A DNA stretch of 64,000 nt from an uncultured Vampirovibrio sp. (GCA_910584405.1 CAJUAL010000006.1:62001-126000), one strand, 5' to 3'; positions 1 through 7,085 are shown, counted from the stretch's first letter. The notes: a model not told the origin generated them from the sequence alone. Numbers and translations are program-made.

Positions 1-1
1 A

Positions 2-157
2 ATGAATATTCATGATCCGAAAGTCTTAAAATATATTGAAGGTATAAATATAATTCGTCCTGCTGTAATTTTTGCGGGAATTTATTACGGAATTTTACCG
101 ATATTTTCAACTTATATGGCAGAACGTATTGATAAGTATATTCAAAAACACAAATGA
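2..157 (+). CDS. C-terminal fragment of an unknown protein
   Basis: An open frame enters from the window edge and stops at 155-157. The first ATG, at position 2, may be internal. The 51 visible residues contain one hydrophobic stretch (roughly residues 20-38, rich in I, A, G, Y and F) followed by a charged tail ending KYIQKHK, which suggests a membrane anchor near the C-terminus. It converges on the methyltransferase gene and overlaps that gene's stop end by 16 bases. I do not recognise the family and most of the gene lies outside the window. Confidence 0.4.
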   Translation: MNIHDPKVLKYIEGINIIRPAVIFAGIYYGILPIFSTYMAERIDKYIQKHK

Positions 158-651
158 TTTTTTTCAAGTTCAAGTAATTTAATTTTCTTATCCAAACCTC
201 CCGCATAACCTGTGAGATTTCCGTTTGAACCTATTACTCTGTGACATGGAATTATTATTGATACGGGATTGTGACCGACAGCTCCACCGACAGCTTGTGC
301 TGACATTTTTTCTTTACCGAATTGTTTTGCTATTTGCTGTGCAATTTTTCCGTAGGTTGTAGTCTGTCCGTATGGAATTTTACAAAGAATTTCCCAAACT
401 GCTTTTTGAAACTCTGTTCCTCTTGGTGCCAGCGGAATTTCTGAGGTTTCAGGTTTTTTATTTTGGAAATATCTGTCTAACCAGTTTGTGGTTTTAATAA
501 AAATTTCAAGGTCAGGTTGTTCTTTTAATTCTGATTTTATGGAGCTTAAAAAATATTTTTGCCCTTCAATCCATAATCCTATTAAGTTTTCACTCTCACT
601 TGCCATTGTTATTTTGCCCACTGGCGAATTGTAAGTTGATTTGTACAGCAT
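142..651 (-). CDS. ogt: Methylated-DNA--[protein]-cysteine S-methyltransferase
   Basis: Suicide DNA-repair protein that transfers alkyl groups from O6-alkylguanine to its own cysteine. The active-site motif IPCHRVIG is present, followed by GYAGGLDKKIKLLELE, the usual C-terminal helix. Upstream is the conserved GTEFQKAVWEIL..IPYG.T.TYG.IA DNA-binding helix region. The start is placed at MLYKSTYNSPVG (169 residues, the normal family length). The open frame runs 36 codons further upstream, but that stretch would overlap the neighbouring prepilin gene and has no family similarity. The gene is monocistronic and I see no adaptive-response regulator nearby. Confidence 0.9.
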   Translation of the reverse strand: MLYKSTYNSPVGKITMASESENLIGLWIEGQKYFLSSIKSELKEQPDLEIFIKTTNWLDRYFQNKKPETSEIPLAPRGTEFQKAVWEILCKIPYGQTTTYGKIAQQIAKQFGKEKMSAQAVGGAVGHNPVSIIIPCHRVIGSNGNLTGYAGGLDKKIKLLELEKNHLCF

Positions 652-671
652 ATTTTTATTATACTGAAAAA

Positions 672-1406
672 TTATTTTATAGGATATCCTGATGGAATTT
701 GCCAGCCGTTTTGGTAAATCCAGGATGCGCAATACATTCCAGAACCTGTAGCTGAACAATCGTTTTTGATTACATTGTGTCCTTTATCTGCGCCATAAGG
801 TGTGATTGAGTCAGCTTGCTCATTTCTTACTAAGAAAAATACATCATGACCAAATCTGTTAGGCTTTTCTGAGCCGTTTATGTCAATAATAATAATTTTG
901 TCGTTATCGGCTGCGACTCCGTATGTTGGTGAAAATCCAAATACATATAAAATACCGTCCATTGAAATAAATGGTGTTCTATCATTGTTAAACGGAGAAT
1001 TGTAACTTCCGTTAGTAGTTCCGTTAAGATAAATCCATCCGCTGTTCTTTCCGGTATATCTGCAATCAGCCGGAGTTAAGCATATTTTCATAACTTTCAT
1101 ATAAGGGCTGAAATATTTTTTGACAAATTCTTCTTTAGGTAATGTTTTGTCCCAGGTTTCAAGTTCGCCATTCTCGCTTTCAGATAGTTTTATTGCCTGA
1201 TTTATTGTCGATACTGCCTTTTTTAACTTGCTTTCGATAACTCTTTTTTTATGTGCTGTCATTAAGTTCGGTATTGTCATTGCTGCAACCACCCCGATAA
1301 TACCGAGAGTTATTAAAACCTCAGCTAACGTAAAAGCAGGTTTAGTTACTGTTTGTAGCGAAGTTACGTGCGTAGCACCCTCAGCTAGCGTAAAACTTTT
1401 TTTCAT
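672..1406 (-). CDS. Prepilin-like protein with duplicated leader motif
   Basis: Class III-signal (type IV pilin/pseudopilin) protein of 244 residues. The hydrophobic helix begins FTLAEVLITLGIIG (residues 25-38), with the expected Glu at mature position 5 and predicted prepilin-peptidase cleavage after Ala24. The leader is odd: MKKSFTLAEG at residues 1-10 already carries an FTLAE, so the motif occurs twice, 20 codons apart. The C-terminal half carries the window-wide prepilin signature DINGSEKPNRFGHDVF (175-190) and Cys pairs. It is divergent from the small HTH gene at 1515, with a palindromic intergenic region. Probably a minor pilin or pseudopilin using the PilB/PilC/PilQ machine at 40-46 kb. 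Confidence 0.85.
   Translation of the reverse strand: MKKSFTLAEGATHVTSLQTVTKPAFTLAEVLITLGIIGVVAAMTIPNLMTAHKKRVIESKLKKAVSTINQAIKLSESENGELETWDKTLPKEEFVKKYFSPYMKVMKICLTPADCRYTGKNSGWIYLNGTTNGSYNSPFNNDRTPFISMDGILYVFGFSPTYGVAADNDKIIIIDINGSEKPNRFGHDVFFLVRNEQADSITPYGADKGHNVIKNDCSATGSGMYCASWIYQNGWQIPSGYPIK
1319..1395. repeat. 17-bp direct repeat flanking a 43-bp insert in the prepilin leader
   Basis: CCTCAGCTAACGTAAAA at 1319-1335 and CCTCAGCTAGCGTAAAA at 1379-1395 differ at one base and lie exactly 60 bases apart. Each encodes the FTLAE motif on the minus strand. The intervening DNA contains a small GTGC/GCAC inverted repeat. The arrangement looks like a tandem duplication or the target duplication of a small inserted element. 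It keeps the reading frame and lengthens the leader. Confidence 0.7.
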
Positions 1407-1431
1407 ATATTCTCCTATTTTAATAATAAAT

Positions 1432-1472
1432 TGAATTATTCATTATTTTATTGAATTATTCAATAAAATAAT
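1432..1472. promoter_or_regulatory. Operator-like palindromes between a prepilin and its divergent HTH gene
   Basis: A near-perfect inverted repeat with 15-bp arms and one central base spans 1442-1472 (left arm from 1443 is TTATTTTATTGAAT). Its core TGAATTATTCA (1452-1462) also occurs at 1432-1442, exactly 20 bp away, about two helical turns. Two such symmetrical cores inside a 108-bp divergent intergenic region are what a dimeric HTH repressor would bind. The likely binder is the 1515 gene product (inference). Confidence 0.6.
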
Positions 1473-1514
1473 ACAAGTTATTTATTTCATTGTCAATAAT
1501 ATATACTTTAAATT

Positions 1515-1742
1515 ATGGATATAACTAATTGGAATAACGATGAAATAATGCGTCTTGTAATGGCAAAAGGACATGTTACGCAAAAGATGCTTTTAGAAAA
1601 CTTAAAGAAACCGGACGGAGAAGTAATTCCGCAGAGCACATTTTCGTGTAAAATCCGCAGAAATGCACTAAAACTTGAGGAGTTTCAGAAGATTTGCCAA
1701 ATTTTGGGTTATTCCATTAAACTTGAACGTCTTGAAAAGTAA
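1515..1742 (+). CDS. Small HTH DNA-binding protein
   Basis: A 75-residue protein reading VTQKMLLENL...IPQSTFSCKIRRNALKLEEFQKICQIL, with the layout of an Xre/Cro-type helix-turn-helix: T-Q-K-LLE, then S-FS-KI-R in the recognition helix, then L-E-IC-ILGY. There is no effector domain. It is divergent from the prepilin at 672-1406 and shares the palindromic intergenic region, which suggests a local regulator of that prepilin and of itself. The start is the first ATG in frame. I see no clear Shine-Dalgarno, so translation may be weak or from a leaderless transcript. Confidence 0.65.
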   Translation: MDITNWNNDEIMRLVMAKGHVTQKMLLENLKKPDGEVIPQSTFSCKIRRNALKLEEFQKICQILGYSIKLERLEK

Positions 1743-2267
1743 TTATTTGACTGCACCCCAAGCTTTAACATCTCCCCGCTCGTAACGAATAAGATAGTAT
1801 GAACCGCTTGGAATATATTCAATGGATGCTTCCTGATAAATATCTTGGTCTTCGTTAACAGGCGGTAAGCCTGTTTTTGCTCTTTTTTGATTAGTTTTTT
1901 CTATTTCACGTTTTTCTTTTTTCTCTTTTTTTAAAGATTTTTTATCACGAACAACTTCGTATTGTGACATGTCTATTTCAACTTTAAAAACGGGAATAAT
2001 AGCTATAGCTTTTTTTGATTGAATTAAAATTAAAAAATCCCGTTCATCAGACAGTGCTAATTCATAATGCCCAGGGGGAATTATAACCCCGTTTTTGTCA
2101 GCGATTTCGTCAACTAAAGTTAAGGTAGGGTAAGAAGATTCTCTTAGCGAGTATTTGTAAAACGATTGTGTTCCGTCAGTTAATCCTGCAGTATATTGCG
2201 GCTCGACAGGGTAAGCTCTGGTTTCAGAGTGCATCATTATGTTATCTACAAAAGTGCCTTCAAGCAT
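1743..2267 (-). CDS. Unknown protein translationally coupled to rnpA
   Basis: A 174-residue protein starting MLEGTFVDN. The chosen ATG follows the rnpA stop by one base (TAAaATG), with GGAAGA about 7 bases upstream. The longer frame that starts inside rnpA is therefore unlikely. There is no signal peptide. The middle region (VIIPPGHYELALSDERDFLILIQ) is beta-rich and followed by a lysine/glutamate-rich segment (KKSLKKEKKEKREIEK), probably a charged helix. The end, GSYYLIRYERGDVKAWGAVK, looks folded. I do not recognise the family. It occupies the slot that yidD/yidC often hold after rnpA but shows no resemblance to either. Confidence 0.65.
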   Translation of the reverse strand: MLEGTFVDNIMMHSETRAYPVEPQYTAGLTDGTQSFYKYSLRESSYPTLTLVDEIADKNGVIIPPGHYELALSDERDFLILIQSKKAIAIIPVFKVEIDMSQYEVVRDKKSLKKEKKEKREIEKTNQKRAKTGLPPVNEDQDIYQEASIEYIPSGSYYLIRYERGDVKAWGAVK

Positions 2268-2268
2268 T

Positions 2269-2622
2269 TTAGATTCTTCCCAGTATTTTTTTGATACTAC
2301 ATTTGATTTCGGTAAAATCCTTGTCAAGTGCTCTATCTGAGCCGACAAAAACTAAAGACATATATTTTTGCGAATCTCCAAGATTTTCTTCTTTTAAAAG
2401 CAGTCTATAGCTTTCTCTCATAAGCCTTTTAAGACGGTTACGTTTTACCGCTCTTTTATGAACTTTTTTACTGACTACAAAACCGACTTTAGTAGGTGAA
2501 TCTTTTTCTTTTTTTAAAATCCCCGCAAACAAAGTTACTCCACCCGAATGGGAGGAGTTTTTAACTTTATATGTAGCTTTAAAAGCTGATTTCTTTTTTA
2601 AGCGATATTGCTTTGGAAGCAT
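2269..2622 (-). CDS. rnpA: Ribonuclease P protein component
   Basis: A basic 117-residue protein that assists the catalytic RNA in 5'-processing of pre-tRNA. The hallmark helix KVHKRAVKRNRLKRLMRES (RNR-type motif) is present at about residues 53-71, preceded by VGFVVSKK. The start MLPKQYRLKK has a GGAG Shine-Dalgarno. It follows rpmH, the near-universal bacterial order. Its stop is immediately followed by the start of the unknown 1743-2267 gene, indicating translational coupling. Confidence 0.93.
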   Translation of the reverse strand: MLPKQYRLKKKSAFKATYKVKNSSHSGGVTLFAGILKKEKDSPTKVGFVVSKKVHKRAVKRNRLKRLMRESYRLLLKEENLGDSQKYMSLVFVGSDRALDKDFTEIKCSIKKILGRI

Positions 2623-2644
2623 TCTATCTCCTGCTTATTGCGTC

Positions 2645-2715
2645 ATTCTGAATTTTACAAAGCGAAGTGACAAGGTACGAGTCAACTGAGCCTGTATGCA
2701 GAGCTGATTCAGAAT
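2645..2715. repeat. REP-like inverted repeat between rpmH and rnpA
   Basis: ATTCTGAAT (2645-2653) and ATTCAGAAT (2707-2715) are exact 9-bp inverted arms enclosing a more GC-rich spacer with AGCGAAGTGACAAGG. The layout resembles the short TCATTCTGA...CAGAATCT dispersed repeats common in bacterial intergenic DNA. It lies in the rpmH-rnpA spacer, where it could modulate RNA stability. Confidence 0.45.
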
Positions 2716-2720
2716 CTGTT

Positions 2721-2754
2721 TAAATTTATTTCGGATATATCCGAAATAAATTTA
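2721..2754 (-). terminator. Perfect 34-bp palindrome at the rpmH stop codon
   Basis: The 34 bases read identically on both strands, centred on GGATATATCC and flanked by AAATTTATTTC-type arms. The last three bases are the rpmH stop codon. The RNA hairpin formed on the rpmH transcript would sit between rpmH and rnpA, where partial termination or RNase processing commonly sets the large L34:RnpA ratio. It lacks a clear U-tract, so processing or attenuation is more likely than full termination. Confidence 0.5.
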
Positions 2755-2904
2755 TGCTCTGTTTTTAGCAGTGATAGCAACTTTATGACGACCACGAGCT
2801 CTGCGTCTGTTGATAACTTCACGTCCGCCCGGTGTAGCCATTCTTGCTCTGAAACCGCTTACATTTTGTCTTTTTCTTTTTGTTCCTTCTAGTGTACGTC
2901 TCAT
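2752..2904 (-). CDS. rpmH: 50S ribosomal protein L34
   Basis: The translation of 2904-2752 gives a 50-residue, strongly basic protein: MRRTLEGTKRKRQ at the start, then F-RARMATPGGREVI, then RRRARGRH and a TAKNRA end. This is the canonical bL34 pattern. It heads the rpmH-rnpA-unknown transcription unit. The divergent spacer to proC (2905-3001) must contain the promoter; TTGACT on the minus strand near 2970 is a candidate -35 but no well-spaced -10 is convincing. Confidence 0.93.
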   Translation of the reverse strand: MRRTLEGTKRKRQNVSGFRARMATPGGREVINRRRARGRHKVAITAKNRA

Positions 2905-3001
2905 TTTTTATTTCCTTTTACTATTTATTTGTCGTATAATTCAAATGTTATAGTAAACAAATTAATTAGTCAACAAATAAGAAGGGAATTGGTTAAATAT
3001 T

Positions 3002-3808
3002 ATGAAGAAAAATATAGGTTTTATAGGATGTGGAAAAATGGCAAGTGCTATTATCAGCGGTGTAAAAAACTCTTCTATCGGAGAAAATTTTGATATTATC
3101 GGGTCTGAAATCAGTGAAGAGGTTGCAAATAACGCTTCTCAAAGGCTTGGAATAAATGTTTTGGCTGATAATAAAGAACTTGTAAAAGGAAAAGGCATTG
3201 TATTTATTGCGACTAAACCTAATAGCGTAGTTGAAGTTTTAGAAGGTATAAAATCCGTTTTATCTCCGGAAACTTTAGTTGTATCAATTGCTGCGGGTGT
3301 TTCTACCGAAAAAATCTCAAAAATTATTCCAAATAACAGAGTAATAAGGATTATGCCAAATACTCCTGCACTTGTAAAACTCGGGATGTTTGGAGTTTGT
3401 AAAGGTGCAAATGCTACAGATGAAGATTTAGAGCTGATTGAAGGTATGCTCTCTTCTATTGGTAAATGTATAACCGTTGAAGAATCTCAAATTGATATAG
3501 TTACTGCAATTTCAGGTTCAGGGCCTGCATTTTTCTATCAGGTAATAGAAGATATAGCTCGTGCAGGTGAAAAATTAGGTTTGGATTACGAAAAATCATT
3601 AACTCTTGCCGCTCAAACTGCATTAGGTTCAGCTCAAATGGTGTTTAACAGAGGGGAAACAACTGTTCAAACTCTTATTGATAATGTAGCAACCAAAGGC
3701 GGTTGTACTTTTGTCGGAATTTGTGAGATGAAGGACGGTCATTCTGATGAATTATTTTTTAATGTAATAGATAAAACAACACAAAAGGCTCATGCATTAG
3801 GAAAATAA
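3002..3808 (+). CDS. proC: Pyrroline-5-carboxylate reductase
   Basis: Last step of proline synthesis: NAD(P)H reduction of 1-pyrroline-5-carboxylate. The 268 residues start with the Rossmann motif GFIGCGKMASAI. The signature TAISGSGPAFFYQVIEDIARAG, then GLDYEKSLTLAAQTALGSA, sits at about residues 164-205 and is diagnostic of ProC. VIRIMPNTPA is also present. The start follows AAGAAGGGAATTGG. No proA/proB is nearby. A structured non-coding stretch separates it from the DXS-like gene. Confidence 0.95.
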   Translation: MKKNIGFIGCGKMASAIISGVKNSSIGENFDIIGSEISEEVANNASQRLGINVLADNKELVKGKGIVFIATKPNSVVEVLEGIKSVLSPETLVVSIAAGVSTEKISKIIPNNRVIRIMPNTPALVKLGMFGVCKGANATDEDLELIEGMLSSIGKCITVEESQIDIVTAISGSGPAFFYQVIEDIARAGEKLGLDYEKSLTLAAQTALGSAQMVFNRGETTVQTLIDNVATKGGCTFVGICEMKDGHSDELFFNVIDKTTQKAHALGK

Positions 3809-4072
3809 GGTAGTCGTTGCCCGCTCACTCTTTAATGATTGGAAACCTCACAGCGGAGCACGATTGCATTACAAATTGGAGGACAGTTGGTAGCAGTATA
3901 CCCCGTTCGCTGAGTTTCGAATTATTCGGGGTGGCGGAAAGTTCTCAGCTTTCCGCCACCTTACGGGTTCGCTCGCTGACGCTCGACTCCACCCTACCGA
4001 AAATTCGACTTGACTGAGAGTTGCTATCAAGTTGTAAAATGTTCATGTATTTGTATTTGAAAGGAGATAAAC
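3809..4072. other. Structured, GC-richer intergenic region
   Basis: 264 bases between proC and the DXS-like gene, visibly richer in G+C than its surroundings. It holds a strong hairpin: GGTGGCGGAAAG (3930-3941), loop TTCTCAG, CTTTCCGCCACC (3949-3960). Next to it are smaller repeats of GCTCGCTGACGCTCG type and CCCCGTTCGC/TTCGGGG. A 66-codon frame crosses it (3817-4017) but has no Shine-Dalgarno and unlike codon use. It looks like a dispersed intergenic repeat or a small structured RNA. The DXS-like gene's own AAAGGAG lies at its right end. Confidence 0.5.
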
Positions 4073-5845
4073 ATGAGCAATACTACGTTAGAATCGGTAT
4101 TAGACAAGGTTAATTCACCTGATGATGTGAAAAATTTATCTATAAACGAGTTAAATCGTTTAGCTGATGAAATGCGTGAACATATTATGACAAAAGTTAA
4201 TACAACAGGCGGTCACTTTGGTCCGAATTTGGGTATAATTGAAGCTACAATTGCACTTCATTATGTTTTCAATTCGCCGAAGGATAAATTTGTTTTTGAT
4301 GTTTCACACCAATGTTATCCGCATAAAATGTTAACAGGCAGAAAAGAAGGGTTCACTAATCCTGAAAAATACCATACTTTTACAGGTTACACTGCTCCTG
4401 AAGAAAGTGAACATGATTTATTCAAAGTCGGTCACACTTCAACTTCTGTAAGTTTAGCTGTCGGGGTTGCAAAAGCAAGAGATTTGAAAGGCGAAAGCGG
4501 AAATGTTATTGCATTAATCGGTGACGGCTCTTTGAGCGGCGGAGAAGCTTATGAAGGCTTAAATAACGCGGCTGTTTTAGGCAGTAATATGATTGTGGTT
4601 GTTAATGATAACGAAATGTCTATTGCGCCAAATCAAGGCGGTTATTATAAAAATCTTGAGGAATTACGTAAAACTAACGGCAAAGCTGAATGTAATTTGT
4701 TTAAGGCTATGGGCTTTGATTACTTATACGTTGAAGAAGGAAATAATGTTGAGGCTTTAATTTCAGCATTTTCAAAGGTTAAAGATTCAACTCATCCAGT
4801 TGTTGTTCATATTCATACCGAAAAAGGTCACGGATGCGATACAGCGCTTGCAAATAAAGAAGGTTTTCACTGGATTTTACCGGGAACCCTTGATGAAAAA
4901 GCTGAAACTCCTTCTGAGCAATGTGAGTCTTACACTTCTATAACCACTGATTATATTCTGGGAAAAGCTAAAAAAGACCCGAAAGTGTTTACAATAAGTC
5001 CTGCAACTCCGGGGGCATACGGTTATACGGAAGATTTTCGTAATAAATTGGGAAAACAGTATGTTGATGTCGGTATTGCGGAAGAACATGCGGTGGCTTT
5101 TGCTTCTGCAGCCGCTTCTTGTGGAGCTAAGCCGATTTTGCATGTGTTAAGTTCGTTTATTCAAAGAACTTACGACCAATTATCACAGGATTTGTGTTTG
5201 AATAACTCTCCTGCAACGATTTTGATTTCATGGGGTGCAATTTCGGGGGCTGATGCGACACATTTACAGGTGTTTGATATTCCGATGATGAGTAATATTC
5301 CGAACCTTGTTTATTTAGCTCCGACAAATAAAGAAGAATATTTGGCAATGCTTGACTGGTCAGTTGAACAAAACTCTTATCCTGTTGCAATAAGGGTTCC
5401 GTTTGGAGATGTTGTTTCAACAGGAGTTGAAGATAAAACTGATTATTCGGTTCTAAATAAATTCAAAATGATTGAAAAAGGTTCTGATGTTGCAATTGTA
5501 GCGCTTGGAAACTTCTTTAGCCTGGGGCAAAAAGTTAAGCAGGCTTTGGAATCTGTTACAGGAATCAAGGCAACATTGATTAATCCTTGCTATATTACTG
5601 GGATTGATGAAAAGATGCTTGAAGATTTAAAATCAAATCATAAGGTTGTGATAACACTTGAAGACGGTGTTATAGACGGCGGTTTCGGAGAAAAGATTAC
5701 AAGATTTTACGGTAATTCCGATATGAAAGTCCTTAATTTCGGGGCAAGAAAAGAATTTACGGACAGAGTTCCACTTGAAGAATTATATGAACGTTATCAC
5801 TTAAGAGAAGATTTGATTGTTCAGGATATTAAAGCTTGTTTGTAA
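4073..5845 (+). CDS. dxs: 1-deoxy-D-xylulose-5-phosphate synthase-like protein
   Basis: Thiamine-diphosphate enzyme of the DXS/transketolase family, 590 residues against about 620 for typical DXS. Present are GGHFGPNLGIIEATIALH, GHTSTSVSLAVGVA, the ThDP motif GDGSLSGGEAYEGLNNA...NDNEMSI, and GIAEEHAVAFASA with the catalytic Glu. It departs from classical DXS: DVSHQCYPHKMLTGR replaces the usual GHQ-Y-HK(I)LTGR, the GADGPTH loop is GADATHLQVFD, and the inter-domain linker is short. It therefore resembles the divergent DXS-like proteins of some Firmicutes. Function in isoprenoid or thiamine/pyridoxal precursor synthesis is probable but unproven. A strong AAAGGAG precedes the ATG. Confidence 0.75.
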   Translation: MSNTTLESVLDKVNSPDDVKNLSINELNRLADEMREHIMTKVNTTGGHFGPNLGIIEATIALHYVFNSPKDKFVFDVSHQCYPHKMLTGRKEGFTNPEKYHTFTGYTAPEESEHDLFKVGHTSTSVSLAVGVAKARDLKGESGNVIALIGDGSLSGGEAYEGLNNAAVLGSNMIVVVNDNEMSIAPNQGGYYKNLEELRKTNGKAECNLFKAMGFDYLYVEEGNNVEALISAFSKVKDSTHPVVVHIHTEKGHGCDTALANKEGFHWILPGTLDEKAETPSEQCESYTSITTDYILGKAKKDPKVFTISPATPGAYGYTEDFRNKLGKQYVDVGIAEEHAVAFASAAASCGAKPILHVLSSFIQRTYDQLSQDLCLNNSPATILISWGAISGADATHLQVFDIPMMSNIPNLVYLAPTNKEEYLAMLDWSVEQNSYPVAIRVPFGDVVSTGVEDKTDYSVLNKFKMIEKGSDVAIVALGNFFSLGQKVKQALESVTGIKATLINPCYITGIDEKMLEDLKSNHKVVITLEDGVIDGGFGEKITRFYGNSDMKVLNFGARKEFTDRVPLEELYERYHLREDLIVQDIKACL

Positions 5846-5859
5846 GTTAAAGAAAGGTC

Positions 5860-5893
5860 GGCGGGATTTTCAATCCCGCCGCCCTCTTTTTTA
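5860..5893. terminator. Bidirectional intrinsic terminator
   Basis: GGCGGGATT (5860-5868), loop TTC, AATCCCGCC (5872-5880), followed by a short GCCC and a T-run on the plus strand. On the minus strand an A/T-rich tail follows. It lies between the stops of the convergent DXS-like and prepilin genes and can serve both. Confidence 0.85.
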
Positions 5894-6631
5894 TTGTTGT
5901 TGTTTATATTGCTTTTTACCTATATAATCCTTCCAATAAGTTCCGACACCGGTCGGGCTTTTATCATTTATTGCGTAATAGGCACAAGTTAAAGTTGACT
6001 CGGCTGTTGTTCCGGGTTTACAATAATCAATCGAAGCTTGTTGTGTTCCTCCTGTACTCCACCAGACTGAAATTGAGTTATCCGCATGATTTTGACCTTC
6101 AGGAATCACAGCTCCGTCTGTTGTAAATATAAAGCTAAAGATATCAATTCCTAAAGTGTTAGGTTTTTTGTCAGGTCCGTTCAAGTCTATACATAACCTT
6201 GGACCGTTTCTGGGAACTGAAAATAATCCGTCAATTTGGTAAAAATAACCGCTCATATTATAATTACGTCGAGTCCAAGTATCATCACAAGGTTGATTTG
6301 TGTCAGCAAGTTTAATTCCGCCCAAGCTGAATTTTTGTGTATATGGTTTAGCGGATGTGCGCTTTACACCTGTACCTGTAGAATACTTGTTTAATTCATC
6401 TAATAATATCTGAGGATCTTTATTTTCCGCAGCAAATCCCGGTATAGATTGTTCATGCTCATCCATAAAGCGTCTTGAGATTTGGTTCCATTCCGAATAA
6501 GCTTTTTTTAGACGAACCTGAAATTCTTTATTTCTGGTGTTTTCTATAAGGGTTGGAACCGTCATTGCCGCAATAACTCCTATTATGCCTAATGTGATTA
6601 AGACCTCGGCAAGTGTAAAACCATTCTTCAT
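5891..6631 (-). CDS. Prepilin-like protein
   Basis: A 246-residue class III-signal protein. The start at MKNGFTLAEV is preferred over an ATG five codons upstream because AAAGG lies 8 bases before it. That leaves a four-residue leader, with cleavage after Gly4 and Glu at mature position 5. The C-terminal half carries DLNGPDKKPNTLGIDIF (149-165), a GAVIPEGQ turn, and an end CAYYAINDKSPTGVGTYWKDY that is nearly shared with the prepilin at 20470. Divergent from the Xre gene at 6758 across a palindromic spacer. Probably a minor pilin or pseudopilin. Confidence 0.88.
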   Translation of the reverse strand: MKNGFTLAEVLITLGIIGVIAAMTVPTLIENTRNKEFQVRLKKAYSEWNQISRRFMDEHEQSIPGFAAENKDPQILLDELNKYSTGTGVKRTSAKPYTQKFSLGGIKLADTNQPCDDTWTRRNYNMSGYFYQIDGLFSVPRNGPRLCIDLNGPDKKPNTLGIDIFSFIFTTDGAVIPEGQNHADNSISVWWSTGGTQQASIDYCKPGTTAESTLTCAYYAINDKSPTGVGTYWKDYIGKKQYKQQQ

Positions 6632-6668
6632 TACTTGACCTTTCATATTAATAATCCTGATGTTTGAT

Positions 6669-6716
6669 ATTGTAATACATTAAGTTAGATAATACAATAC
6701 ATCAATAAATTGATGT
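6669..6716. promoter_or_regulatory. Two operator-like inverted repeats between prepilin and Xre gene
   Basis: A perfect inverted repeat ACATCAAT-AA-ATTGATGT occupies 6699-6716. An imperfect one (TATTGTAATA near 6669 against ATAATACAATA ending near 6700) lies directly beside it. Both sit in the 126-bp region that separates the divergent prepilin and Xre starts. This geometry fits autoregulation and repression of the prepilin by the adjacent Xre protein (inference). Confidence 0.55.
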
Positions 6717-6757
6717 GATGCATACTTAATATCTTTTGCAAATAAAGGTTAAATTGA

Positions 6758-7075
6758 GTGATGATAAAAAAACAATTTGGAAAAAGATTAAGAGATTTGC
6801 GTATAAATAAAGAATTAACGCAAGAAAAAATGGCAGAATCTATAGGGATTCAGCCTGAAAACTATTCAAGGATAGAAAACGGGTTTTCGTTCCCAAGACC
6901 TGAGAATATTGAAAAAATAAGTAAAGTTTTAGATGTCGAAGTTGCAGAATTGTTTCAGTTTACGAATTTGGATAATTACGAGAAAATTCTTAATGCGCTT
7001 ATAAATAAGTTAAAGTCTGACGAAACCGCGACTGTTATGACTTATAAATTTTTGAAAAGTATCGGTAAAATTTAA
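6758..7075 (+). CDS. Xre-family transcriptional regulator
   Basis: A 105-residue protein with a textbook HTH_3 domain in residues 5-65: FGKRLRDLRINKELTQEKMAESIGI, then the recognition helix QPENYSRIENGFSFPRPENIEKISKVLDV, then AELF. A short C-terminal helix (NYEKILNALINKL) may dimerise. Divergent from the prepilin at 5891-6631 with symmetrical sites between them, so a dedicated regulator of that prepilin is the simplest reading. An alternative start is the next codon, also ATG. Confidence 0.85.
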   Translation: MMIKKQFGKRLRDLRINKELTQEKMAESIGIQPENYSRIENGFSFPRPENIEKISKVLDVEVAELFQFTNLDNYEKILNALINKLKSDETATVMTYKFLKSIGKI

Positions 7076-7085
7076 GTATTTACCC

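Noticed and set aside
652..759. 36-codon upstream extension of the methyltransferase
   Set aside because: Lies inside the neighbouring prepilin's coding end and adds no family-like sequence; the ATG at 651 gives the normal length.
3817..4017. 66-codon plus-strand ORF after proC
   Set aside because: No Shine-Dalgarno, and it runs through a strong hairpin and GC-rich repeats; composition unlike real genes here. Treated as structured non-coding DNA.
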